Shown here piece after piece: positions 45,411 to 53,204 of a stretch of 64,000 nucleotides of DNA. The translations under genes were made by a program, and so were the position numbers. Where the stretch lies: assembly GCF_009877435.1 (NCBI RefSeq), contig NZ_WXEX01000009.1, positions 1 to 64,000 on the forward strand, read 5' to 3'. The notes beneath the pieces were generated by a model. It ran no database searches, was not told where the DNA came from, and saw only the letters and a list, made by a program, of their open reading frames with translations. Numbering within the stretch: position 1 is the stretch's first letter; each line of letters begins with the position of its first letter. This DNA comes from Heliomicrobium gestii. Its GTDB lineage: Bacteria; Bacillota; Desulfitobacteriia; Heliobacteriales; Heliobacteriaceae.

Positions 45411-47156
45411 ATGAGCGATTTCATTCGCGGCGGGAGCTTTTTGACGGAGACCCTGGCGCCGGAACAGGTCTTCACGCCCGAGGATTTTACGGAGGAACAA
45501 CGGACCATCGCTCAGACGACGGCCGATTTTATCGCCGGCAATGTGACCCCACACCTGGAGCAGATCGAGAAGCTGGACTATGGCCTGACCCGTACCTTGC
45601 TGAGAGAAGCCGGTGAAATCGGGCTCTTGGGCGCCGATATCCCGGAAGCCTATGACGGCGTGGCCCTTGACAAGATCTCGTCCACGTTGATCACCGAGAA
45701 CATGGCCCGGGGTGGCTCCTTCGGCCTGAGCCATGGCGCCCATGTTGGCATCGGCACCTTGCCCATCGTCTTTTTCGGCAATGAGGAACAAAAACAACGC
45801 TACCTGCCGGCGCTGGGCAGCGGCGAAAAAATCGCCGCCTACTGTCTGACCGAGCCGGGTTCCGGTTCTGACGCCCTCGGCGCGAAAACAAAGGCGCTGT
45901 TGAGCGAAGACGGCCGCCATTACCGGTTAAATGGGACGAAGCAGTACATCACCAATGCCGGTTTCGCCGATGTCTTTGTCATTTACGCCAAGGTGGATGG
46001 CGACAAGTTCACCGCCTTTATCGTCGATCGCGACACGCCGGGCCTGTCCATCGGCCCGGAAGAGAAGAAGATGGGGATCAAAGGCTCTTCCACCTGCCCG
46101 GTGATCCTGGAAGACGCCTCTGTGCCTGTTGAGAACGTCTTGGGCGAGATCGGCAAAGGCCACCAGATTGCCTTCAACATCCTGAACATCGGCCGCTACA
46201 AGCTCGGCGCCGGCTGCATCGGTTCGGCCAAATGGGCGATCCACCTATCGACCAAGTATGCCAACGCCCGCGCCCAGTTCAACACCCCCATCGCCCGCTT
46301 CCCCCTGATCCAGGAGAAGATCGCCGACATGGCCATCGAACTCTATGGCGCCGAGTCGGTCATCTACCGCACGGCGGGCCTGATCGAAAAAGCCCTCGAG
46401 GTGAAAGAGCCCTTGCAGGCCACGGCGGAATACGCCGCCGAGTGCTCCATCTGCAAGATATTGGCCTCGGAGATGCTTGATCAGGTCGCTGATGAAGGCG
46501 TGCAGATTCACGGCGGCTACGGCTACACCCAGGAGTACGAGATCGAGCGCATGTACCGCGACGCCCGCATCAACCGGATCTTTGAGGGCACCAACGAGAT
46601 CAACCGGCTCTTGATCCCCGACACGCTGTTGAAGCGGGCCATGAAAGGGGAAATCCCGCTGCTGGCGGCGGCGCAGCGACTGCAGTCGGAACTGTTCACC
46701 TTGGGCGTTCATATGGATGACGGCGTTCCCCTGAGCGTCGAAGCCGATCTCGTCGAACGCAGCAAGAAGACCCTGATCTTCGTCGCCGGTTTGGCCGTCC
46801 AGAAGTATCAAAAAGCCTTGGCCCAGGAACAGGAGATCCTCCGCAACATGGCCGACCTGGTCATCAACGTCTTTGCGATGGAGAGCGCCCTGCTGCGGGC
46901 CAAAAAGAAGCTGGCCCAGTCCAATCAGGAACAGGCGTCCCTGTCGATCGACCTGGCCAGAGCTTTTGTCAACCGGCGCTTTGGGGCGATCGAACAGATT
47001 GCCAAGCAGTCCTTGGCCGCCATGGAGGAAGGCGACACGCTGCGGGCGCAGCTGTCGATCCTGAAAAAGTTGACCCGCCACCTGCCCGTCAACGAAAAGG
47101 CGCTGAAGCGGAAAATTGCTCAACCCTTCTTGGAGGCGGAAAAGTACGCCCTCTAA
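45411..47156 (+). CDS. fadE: Acyl-CoA dehydrogenase, FadE type
   Basis: 581 residues from ATG 45411, after GAGGTG. It oxidises acyl-CoA to enoyl-CoA with FAD. Core: AYCLTEPGSGSDALGAKTKA, GTKQYITNAGFADVFVIYAKV, FNILNIGRYKLGAG, VQIHGGYGYTQEYEIERMYRDARINRIFEGTNEINR. A C-terminal helical extension of about 180 residues is shared with Bacillus FadE and VLCAD-type enzymes. Electrons usually go to ETF, yet no etf gene is in the cluster. Third gene of fadN-fadA-fadE; a small dyad (CTGTTC/GAACAG) lies in the 76-base gap before it. Confidence 0.94.
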   Translation: MSDFIRGGSFLTETLAPEQVFTPEDFTEEQRTIAQTTADFIAGNVTPHLEQIEKLDYGLTRTLLREAGEIGLLGADIPEAYDGVALDKISSTLITENMARGGSFGLSHGAHVGIGTLPIVFFGNEEQKQRYLPALGSGEKIAAYCLTEPGSGSDALGAKTKALLSEDGRHYRLNGTKQYITNAGFADVFVIYAKVDGDKFTAFIVDRDTPGLSIGPEEKKMGIKGSSTCPVILEDASVPVENVLGEIGKGHQIAFNILNIGRYKLGAGCIGSAKWAIHLSTKYANARAQFNTPIARFPLIQEKIADMAIELYGAESVIYRTAGLIEKALEVKEPLQATAEYAAECSICKILASEMLDQVADEGVQIHGGYGYTQEYEIERMYRDARINRIFEGTNEINRLLIPDTLLKRAMKGEIPLLAAAQRLQSELFTLGVHMDDGVPLSVEADLVERSKKTLIFVAGLAVQKYQKALAQEQEILRNMADLVINVFAMESALLRAKKKLAQSNQEQASLSIDLARAFVNRRFGAIEQIAKQSLAAMEEGDTLRAQLSILKKLTRHLPVNEKALKRKIAQPFLEAEKYAL

Positions 47157-47217
47157 GGCGTCTGCAAAGGGGGCGGGAGCTTCCGGCTACTTCAGCCAAG
47201 CAAACAGTGACGCTATG

Positions 47218-47250
47218 ACAAGGGTATTTTGCTTTTGAAAATACCCTTGT
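47218..47250 (+). terminator. Terminator-like hairpin after fadE
   Basis: ACAAGGGTATTTT pairs perfectly over 13 bases with AAAATACCCTTGT; a T-run is lacking (CTGGTTGTCC), so strength is uncertain. Confidence 0.55.
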
Positions 47251-47342
47251 CTGGTTGTCCAAATGATGTGTTGTGGAACCCATGCGGTGTGAAATCATGC
47301 AGTGTGGAAACTGTGCGAAAAAAGACGTTGGGGTGAGGCTGG

Positions 47343-48398
47343 ATGGCGCGGATCATTCCGTTACAGATCCCTACCGATTACCCTGTGGGGGATGTCATCG
47401 CTTATCTGATCGATGACAAAAAAAAGGTGCTTATCGACACGGGGCCGCCGAGCCCAAAAGCGATGACCTGTCTGCGCCAGCAGTTGAGCGCTGCAGGTTG
47501 CGAGTTGCGTGATTTGGATGACATCATCATCACTCACTACCACATCGACCATTTCGGATTGGCCCATCTCCTGTACGAAGAGGCGCAGATCGCCATCACG
47601 ATGCACAGCTTGGATCACTATTCCTTTACAACCGAACAAACCGTCGCCAAAATGCTCATGCAGGGGTGGGCGCTGCCAACCGACATGGTGCAGAAGATGG
47701 AGCGTTCGGCAAAGGGCATCTTCATCCCTGAGGCCTATCGCCGAAAAGACGTGCAATATAAATGGATACAAGAAGAGGAACGGCTGGACACGGGCGAATT
47801 TCAATTCCAGATCATCCATACGCCCGGCCACTCCCTCGGTCATGTCGCCTTATGGGAAGCGAAGCAGGGATGGTTGCTGAGCGGCGATCTGCTGCTCCAA
47901 CAGATCGTCCCCAACCCCTATCTGAGCCAGGTGGCGGGTCAGCGAATTCGAACATTGCCCTTGTTTTTTAACAGCCTCGATAAGATCGATGCCGTGGGAC
48001 CGAAAATCTGCTTCCCTTCTCATGGGCCGTCCTTCCATTACGACAGGGAGATCGTGCAACGACTGAAGCGACACTTCATCGATAAGGCCCTGGCGGTTTT
48101 CGAAATCCTGCATGAACGCAAACAGGCCGATCTCATCACCCTGGCGCAAGCGTTGTATCCGAAGGAAATCCTGCGCGATGGCTTTGGCGTGTTCAGCAAG
48201 GTTATCGGATGTCTCGATCTATTGGAAGAACTGGGGCTTATCCAATATGAGAAGGGGACCGTTCATCCCGTCATCCAGAACACCGGATGGGCCCGGCAAC
48301 GGTTGGTTGAACGACACGGTTTGGACAAAAGCGCGCACGGCGCCGGACTGGCCGGGCGGTTTACCGGATCAGCAATTTCAGGGCAACAAAGAACATGA
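47343..48398 (+). CDS. MBL-fold metallo-hydrolase (paralog 2)
   Basis: 351 residues from ATG 47343, with GGGGTGAGG upstream. It opens MARIIPLQIPTDYPVGDV, as does the 20868 copy (MARIVPIALPTPYPVGDV). Metal ligands: THYHIDHFG, TPGHSLGHVALWE, LSGDLLLQQ and SHGPSF; the second Asp-His unit reads HIDH as in active enzymes. The C-terminus is longer and its last 12 codons lie opposite the 3' end of the convergent TauE gene. Its place after the fad operon suggests an acyl-thioester or lactone substrate, which is a guess. Confidence 0.85.
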   Translation: MARIIPLQIPTDYPVGDVIAYLIDDKKKVLIDTGPPSPKAMTCLRQQLSAAGCELRDLDDIIITHYHIDHFGLAHLLYEEAQIAITMHSLDHYSFTTEQTVAKMLMQGWALPTDMVQKMERSAKGIFIPEAYRRKDVQYKWIQEEERLDTGEFQFQIIHTPGHSLGHVALWEAKQGWLLSGDLLLQQIVPNPYLSQVAGQRIRTLPLFFNSLDKIDAVGPKICFPSHGPSFHYDREIVQRLKRHFIDKALAVFEILHERKQADLITLAQALYPKEILRDGFGVFSKVIGCLDLLEELGLIQYEKGTVHPVIQNTGWARQRLVERHGLDKSAHGAGLAGRFTGSAISGQQRT

Positions 48399-49161
48399 TC
48401 ACGGCAAAGAGCTGCATCAGCCGCCTGCTGTTTACTCTCGGCGCCAGGCGTGTGCCGATCTGAGCGCCGCCGATGGCGCCGATGGCGAGCGCCGCAGCAG
48501 CGCCCAGTTGCACATCGCCCTGCAATAGGTGGGGCAGTGTTCCGGCAAGGGTGGACACGGCGAGAATGCACATGGACGTAGCGGTCGCGATGTGTGGGGG
48601 AAAACCCATGACCAGGGTCATGACCGGCACATGAACGATGCCCCCGCCGATGCCGAAGATGCTGGAAAGAAAGCCCACAAAGAAGCTGATCAGGACGCCA
48701 AAACCGGGGCTAAAGCGGTATTGATGGGTGATGCCGTGGGCATCGGTAAACCTGCGGGTCACTTTTTTTCCGAGCCAATCGGGCGTGCGATCAACCGACT
48801 GCCCCTGGGGGCGAAACATCATGAACAGAGAAACGATGATCAAGATGATGGCAAAGGCCACATCAAAGGCCCGTCCGGACAGGTAGGGGACCAGGTAAGC
48901 GCCCATGAGGGCGCCGGGAATCGTGCTGATGGCAAAAGGGATGGCCGTGGCAAAGTCCACCCGCTTTTGCCGGGAGTAGTGATAGGCGCTGACGAGGGAA
49001 TTGATGAAGATAAAGGAAAGGGATGTGGCCACCGTTGCCGTATGGGAGTAGGCAAACCCGAGCAGCAGAACCGGTACGACGATGAATCCGCCGCCGACCC
49101 CCACCAGCGCCCCCAAGGCGCCGGCCAGCAGGCCGGAGAGCGACAGGAAAAGATAGTCCAT
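48361..49161 (-). CDS. TauE/SafE family membrane transporter
   Basis: 266 residues from ATG 49161, with AGGAG upstream. About eight hydrophobic helices with the paired family motif ALGALVGVGGGFIVVPVLLL and FLSSIFGIGGGIVHVPVMTLV. The family exports sulfite or organosulfonates, or moves other anions. Its 3' end overlaps the convergent MBL gene by 38 bases. A terminator-like hairpin at 49250 separates it from the DUF1634 gene. Confidence 0.9.
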   Translation of the reverse strand: MDYLFLSLSGLLAGALGALVGVGGGFIVVPVLLLGFAYSHTATVATSLSFIFINSLVSAYHYSRQKRVDFATAIPFAISTIPGALMGAYLVPYLSGRAFDVAFAIILIIVSLFMMFRPQGQSVDRTPDWLGKKVTRRFTDAHGITHQYRFSPGFGVLISFFVGFLSSIFGIGGGIVHVPVMTLVMGFPPHIATATSMCILAVSTLAGTLPHLLQGDVQLGAAAALAIGAIGGAQIGTRLAPRVNSRRLMQLFAVIMFFVALKLLIR

Positions 49162-49249
49162 TGGCGATTGCTCCTATAGCGTCGATGTGTCGATAGATTA
49201 TGTTGGCCGAAGTATAGTGGTTTACCTGCATAGAAAATTGTATACACTT

Positions 49250-49295
49250 CAAATAAAAGGAGCCTGTCTACGGTGTTGAACCGCATGACAGGCTC
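49250..49295 (-). terminator. Terminator after DUF1634 gene
   Basis: GAGCCTGTC (49260-49268) pairs with GACAGGCTC (49287-49295). On the minus strand CTTTTATTTG follows. Confidence 0.65.
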
Positions 49296-49309
49296 TTGTG
49301 CTGGCGAAT

Positions 49310-49669
49310 TTAGCCGGCCTTCCCCAGGGCGAAACTGATGATCAACATGGTGAGCACAAACAGCGTAATCGCCACAAAGGTATAATCCCGTTCACGGAGA
49401 TAGACAAATACCGAAGCGGCTACCCGGAACAGGGGCGTTAGAATGAGAACAATCAGCCCTACATCGATGATCCCGTAGGGATGAAGGGCCCGCAGGGCTT
49501 GCCAGATGCCGGGGAGCGTGGTGGGGAAGGATTGAGACAATCCAACGGGCGCCAGTTGTAAACGGACGAGCCCGATGAGGGTGATCAATCCGCAAGCGAT
49601 CAGGCCGGTGCGCAGGGTATTGCTGATCAACAACTCCAGATCGCGGGGAACCTTGCCTGCTTTGTCCAT
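49310..49669 (-). CDS. DUF1634 membrane protein
   Basis: 119 residues from ATG 49669, with GGGGGTG 8 bases upstream. Three hydrophobic helices (TGLIACGLITLIGLV, YGIIDVGLIVLILTPLFRVAASVFVYL, FVAITLFVLTMLIISFAL). DUF1634 genes commonly accompany TauE/SafE permeases, and here it begins one base after the stop of a TauE gene, so they should be co-translated partners. Confidence 0.85.
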   Translation of the reverse strand: MDKAGKVPRDLELLISNTLRTGLIACGLITLIGLVRLQLAPVGLSQSFPTTLPGIWQALRALHPYGIIDVGLIVLILTPLFRVAASVFVYLRERDYTFVAITLFVLTMLIISFALGKAG

Positions 49670-49670
49670 C

Positions 49671-50519
49671 TCACAACACCCCCAGACCTTTCAAGAACAT
49701 TTGCGCGGCGATGAGGAGGAGGATGGGCACGAAGATCGTCCGCAGTGTCTTGGCGCGCAACCGGTTCATGATCCGGCTGCCCGTCATCGCCCCCAGCATC
49801 ATGCCGAGCGCCACCGGCGCCGCGATGGCCGGGTGGATATCGCCTCTGGCGAAGAAGACGCCGGCGCTGGCGGCCGCCGTGACGCCCATCATAAAGTTGC
49901 TCGTCGCCGAGGAGACCTTGACAGGCATCTTCATGATCTGATCCATCGCCAGCACCTTCAAGGCGCCGTTGCCGATGCCCAGCAGTCCCGATAAGATACC
50001 GGCCACAAACATGAGGCCCAGCCCTTGAAGGGGCTTTTGTGTCTTATAGGCGATGTCCCGGTGGAGCGCCTTGTCCACATAGTGACCGCTCAATTGCAGT
50101 TTTTCCGCCAAGGCGTCTTCCTCGGCGTTTTCAACGAATTCGACATGGCGATTGCGAAACATCATGTATGCCGAAAAAAACATCATGCCGGAGAAGACGA
50201 TGAAAAGCAACTGGTTGCTGATCAAGCCGGAGAGATAGGCGCCGGTGATGGCGCCCACCGTGGTGGCGATCTCCAGAAACATGCCCACACGGATGTTGCT
50301 GATGCGGTCGCGCACATAGGCGGCCGCCGAGCCGCTCGACGTGGCGATGATGGAAATAAAACCGGCGCCGATGGCATAATGAATCGGCACCCCCATAAAA
50401 ATGGTGAGCACCGGCGTGAGAAAAAGCGCGCCGCCCAAGCCCAGCAGGGAGCCGAGGATCCCAAAAAAATAGGAAAGTACGAGAATCAGCAACGGGGAGT
50501 ATGTAAGTTCCGTAACCAT
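49671..50519 (-). CDS. TauE/SafE family membrane transporter
   Basis: 282 residues from ATG 50519 (GTG 50522 adjacent). Only GAGG precedes it, at poor spacing, so the start is uncertain. Membrane segments follow the TauE/SafE layout, with FFGILGSLLGLGGALFLTPVLTIF and VAGILSGLLGIGNGALKVLAM as the repeated motif. A soluble loop (VENAEEDALAEKLQLSGHYVDKALHR) lies in the middle. It is first in the pair with DUF1634; two ATTTCGTAT direct repeats lie 30-50 bases upstream. Confidence 0.9.
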   Translation of the reverse strand: MVTELTYSPLLILVLSYFFGILGSLLGLGGALFLTPVLTIFMGVPIHYAIGAGFISIIATSSGSAAAYVRDRISNIRVGMFLEIATTVGAITGAYLSGLISNQLLFIVFSGMMFFSAYMMFRNRHVEFVENAEEDALAEKLQLSGHYVDKALHRDIAYKTQKPLQGLGLMFVAGILSGLLGIGNGALKVLAMDQIMKMPVKVSSATSNFMMGVTAAASAGVFFARGDIHPAIAAPVALGMMLGAMTGSRIMNRLRAKTLRTIFVPILLLIAAQMFLKGLGVL

Positions 50520-50547
50520 CACCTCATTAGATAGGATAAGATAGGAT

Positions 50548-50571
50548 ATTTCGTATCAATTCATTTCGTAT
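50548..50571. repeat. Direct repeats upstream of TauE gene
   Basis: ATTTCGTAT at 50548-50556 and 50563-50571, 15 bases apart, in the promoter region of the leftward TauE-DUF1634 unit. Operator-like. Confidence 0.5.
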
Positions 50572-50725
50572 GCAGAAAATTGATTGTTCCGTCAAGAACA
50601 TGCTTCCTACATCTCATTTCTCCGGTGAGGTGTTCTTTCCTGCCACAAACTCGTAATCAGACGATTCAGACGACAAGATAAAAATAATAAAGAGGAAAAG
50701 GGCCGCCTGTGAAGAATCCATCTCT

Positions 50726-50755
50726 TTGACCCTTGTCTTAGCGGTCGATTACAAT
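50726..50755 (+). promoter_or_regulatory. Candidate promoter of ANTAR-glnB unit
   Basis: TTGACC (50726-50731), 18 bases, TACAAT (50750-50755); the start codon lies about 58 bases downstream. Confidence 0.6.
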
Positions 50756-50812
50756 ATAATTAGTCTATCCGGTTATTTTTTCCGGTATGTAGATAAAGGT
50801 GGGGACAAAGGG

Positions 50813-51391
50813 ATGCATGGATTGCGTGTCATCATCGGAGAACCAGATGACCTCCAACGTGCGGAATTGAAGAAGTTGCTGCATGTCCTCGGGCAAGTCA
50901 TCGTCGGCGAAGCGGAGGACGGTTTGGGGACGTTGAAAATGGTTCGACGGTTGAATCCCGACCTCGTATTTCTCTCCCTGCAACCTTCCATGAAGGACGG
51001 GGAGCATGTGGCCCATATTATCGAAGACGAGCGACTCTGCCCCGTTGTGTTGCTGGTCGAACGGGGGCTCCGGGAGAGCATCCGGAGCCGCCAGGCCGAT
51101 ACTCTGCTGCCCTACCTGATCAAACCGGTGCAAGAGATGTCCCTGCTGCCGATCATCGACCTTGCCGTCAGCCGGTTTCGCGAAGTCAGCCGTTTGGAGA
51201 AGGAAATCCGTCAGTTGAAGAACACCATAGAAACGCGCAAGATTGTTGAGAAAGCCAAAGGGTTGCTCATGCGCAACCTGGGCATCAACGAATCGGAGGC
51301 CTTTCGGCGCATCCAGAAGCAGTCGATGAACAAGCGACTGAGTCTGAAAGCCGTGGCGGAGGCGATCATCGTCGCCTACGACATGCAATAG
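50813..51391 (+). CDS. ANTAR-domain antiterminator with degenerate receiver
   Basis: 192 residues from ATG 50813, with AAAGGTGGGG upstream; the longer frame is unsupported. The receiver fold (residues 1-120) keeps the Lys of LIKPV, but the phospho-acceptor position reads LVFLSLQPSMKDG, so Ser replaces Asp. A coiled coil follows, then the ANTAR RNA-binding domain (ETRKIVEKAKGLLMRNLGINESEAFRRIQKQSMNKRLSLKAVAEAIIVAY). ANTAR proteins bind twin hexaloop hairpins and prevent termination. PII follows at once and amtB, with an attenuator leader, lies nearby. Confidence 0.92.
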   Translation: MHGLRVIIGEPDDLQRAELKKLLHVLGQVIVGEAEDGLGTLKMVRRLNPDLVFLSLQPSMKDGEHVAHIIEDERLCPVVLLVERGLRESIRSRQADTLLPYLIKPVQEMSLLPIIDLAVSRFREVSRLEKEIRQLKNTIETRKIVEKAKGLLMRNLGINESEAFRRIQKQSMNKRLSLKAVAEAIIVAYDMQ

Positions 51392-51414
51392 AATTCCATA
51401 GGAAGGTGAACCGA

Positions 51415-51753
51415 GTGAAAAAGATTGAAGCCGTTTTTCGTCCCGAACGTTTGGACCTGGTCAAACAGCGCTTGGAGGCTGTCGGCATCCGGGGCATGAC
51501 GCTCACCCAGGTGATGGGCTGTGGGAGACAAAAAGGCGAGACAGGCGTATACCGCGGGCAGGAATACGCCATCACCTTGCGGACGAAAGTGAAGCTGGAG
51601 TTGGCCGTTTCAGACGGTGAAGTGGAAACAGTGGTGCAAGCGATCATCGAAGCGGCCCGGACGGGAAATGTAGGAGACGGGAAGATCTTCATCTTGCCCA
51701 TCGAAGAGGCGGTGCGGATCCGCACGGGCGAGCGAGGGGCCGTTGCGCTGTAA
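51415..51753 (+). CDS. glnB: Nitrogen regulatory protein PII
   Basis: 112 residues, the canonical PII length, from GTG 51415, 8 bases after GGAAGG. It signals 2-oxoglutarate, ATP and ADP status to transporters and regulators. The T-loop reads GRQKGETGVYRGQEYAITLRTKVKLE with the modifiable Tyr position retained. The B-loop and C-terminal signature are ARTGNVGDGKIFILPIEEAVRIRTGERG. It is coupled to the ANTAR regulator. With amtB 1.4 kb away it may be a GlnK that plugs the ammonium channel. Confidence 0.94.
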   Translation: MKKIEAVFRPERLDLVKQRLEAVGIRGMTLTQVMGCGRQKGETGVYRGQEYAITLRTKVKLELAVSDGEVETVVQAIIEAARTGNVGDGKIFILPIEEAVRIRTGERGAVAL

Positions 51754-51759
51754 CGCGCC

Positions 51760-52839
51760 CTAGATGTCGCTGTGATAGGATTTCACCCGCAACCCTTGAT
51801 GCATCGTCGATAGTTCTTCATTTAACCACTGCTGCCTGTGGACCGATTCCTCCAACGCTTTGTTGAGTTGGCCGGCCCGGTGCAGCAGTTTGTCGTTTTC
51901 CGACATGATCGACAACTGGCGGAAGATGAGCATAAGGATGGTCAACAGGGCGCCCAGCTTCAAAACGATTGTATCGGGCAGGAGAATATCGAGGAGAGAC
52001 AGCAGGATCAATCCGCCGTAAGGGGTGAGCGTGAAGGCCAGGGCGATTCGCCGCAGGGGCTGCAGCGGTTCAGCCGGTGGACGCTCAAAGGAATAGAGCC
52101 GTTGGGCGTATTCCTGCCGCACTTCGATCAAGCTGATCAAGACCATGAACATGCCCATGCCCCAGAGGGGATCGACCATGTTTCCCGATTCGTAGGTCTG
52201 CGTCATGGTCGTCTGCAGGTAGTAGAGGTCGGCAAAGATCTCCATCCAGATCCCCGCCACGAGGCAGGCGATGACGCCCTGGAAGTGTTTTGGCCACAAA
52301 TACCCCATGCAGATGGTGAAAAAGATCAAGATAAAGTCGAAGAAGGGATAGGCCACCTGGATGCAGCGGCTGGTGAAATCCAATTCTGATTGATTCCAGA
52401 GGGGCAGGATAAAGAAATGGGTCATCAGTGTCGCTACCAGCGTGGTGATCGACAGGATGTCGATATAGAACTTCATAGCGCTGCGCCGGTTCATCTGCTC
52501 TTTGAGCAGGAGCGCTAAACCGGCGACGAAGGACACCTGCTGGCCGAGATAGAAGAGATCGGCCAGCGAGCCTTTTCCTGACTCGATGCCGGCAGCATTG
52601 TAAAAGGCCCAGATGGTATCGCCCGTGCCATAAGAGGCGGCGCCGAGAGCGAGAAGTGTCCAGGTGACGCGGCTGGCGCCCGTTAGGGAGCGAGCCTGAA
52701 AGGCGCTGTAGAGGCCGACCAGAATCAGCGTAGGACCGTACCAGAGGTCGATCAGCAACTGGGGCTTGTCGGGCAAGAAGATCAACACGTAGTACAAGAC
52801 GCTGTGCAGCCCGGCCGCCCAAATGTACACCTGGTTCAT
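51760..52839 (-). CDS. Orphan multi-pass membrane sensor-like protein
   Basis: 359 residues from ATG 52839, 9 bases after GAAAGG. About nine hydrophobic helices (YYVLIFLPD, LILVGLYSAF, TLLALGAASYGTG, FYLGQQVSFVAGLALLL and more) end in a coiled coil (NDKLLHRAGQLNKALEESVHRQQWLNEELSTMHQ). This is the architecture of N-terminal sensor halves of GGDEF or kinase proteins, but the output domain is absent. It is transcribed against glnB and amtB. Function unknown. Confidence 0.65.
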   Translation of the reverse strand: MNQVYIWAAGLHSVLYYVLIFLPDKPQLLIDLWYGPTLILVGLYSAFQARSLTGASRVTWTLLALGAASYGTGDTIWAFYNAAGIESGKGSLADLFYLGQQVSFVAGLALLLKEQMNRRSAMKFYIDILSITTLVATLMTHFFILPLWNQSELDFTSRCIQVAYPFFDFILIFFTICMGYLWPKHFQGVIACLVAGIWMEIFADLYYLQTTMTQTYESGNMVDPLWGMGMFMVLISLIEVRQEYAQRLYSFERPPAEPLQPLRRIALAFTLTPYGGLILLSLLDILLPDTIVLKLGALLTILMLIFRQLSIMSENDKLLHRAGQLNKALEESVHRQQWLNEELSTMHQGLRVKSYHSDI

Positions 52840-53038
52840 TCGGGTCATCCTTTCGCAGGTTCGCCGGAAATAGGGTTTCTCTGTATCACCATATACAAAA
52901 AATAGGGCATGTGCTCCTTTTTACTTTTTTGCGCATCGGTGATGCGCTGGATGGACTGGATGACGTTTACCGCCGTACTGCCCTGGTTGTTGCCACCGTG
53001 ACGATGTGAAAAATCATGGATAGGGAAGAAAGATCCGC

Positions 53039-53067
53039 TTGCAAAAGACCTATTCGGGACCTATAAT
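53039..53067 (+). promoter_or_regulatory. Promoter of amtB
   Basis: TTGCAA (53039-53044), 17 bases, TATAAT (53062-53067). The predicted transcript starts near 53074, just ahead of the attenuator. Confidence 0.8.
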
Positions 53068-53090
53068 GTCACAAGAGGTATAGTGATGCA

Positions 53091-53152
53091 GGGGCAGAGA
53101 CGCCCTAGACCCGGCGAAAGCAATTCGTGGGGTCTAGGGCGTCTTTGTTTTT
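53091..53152 (+). promoter_or_regulatory. amtB leader attenuator with competing hexaloop hairpin
   Basis: A 15-base perfect terminator stem pairs 53098-53112 with 53130-53144 (AGACGCCC with GGGCGTCT at its base), followed by TTGTTTTTG. Its 5' arm overlaps an alternative hairpin GGGGC (53091-53095), loop AGAGAC, GCCCT (53102-53106). The six-base loop has A at position 1 and G at position 4, the ANTAR recognition rule. The two folds exclude each other. No convincing partner hairpin was found upstream. Confidence 0.7.
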
Positions 53153-53204
53153 GCCGGATTGTTCCCTTGGTTCGTGGTCGTAGTGATACAGAGGAGGAGT
53201 AACA

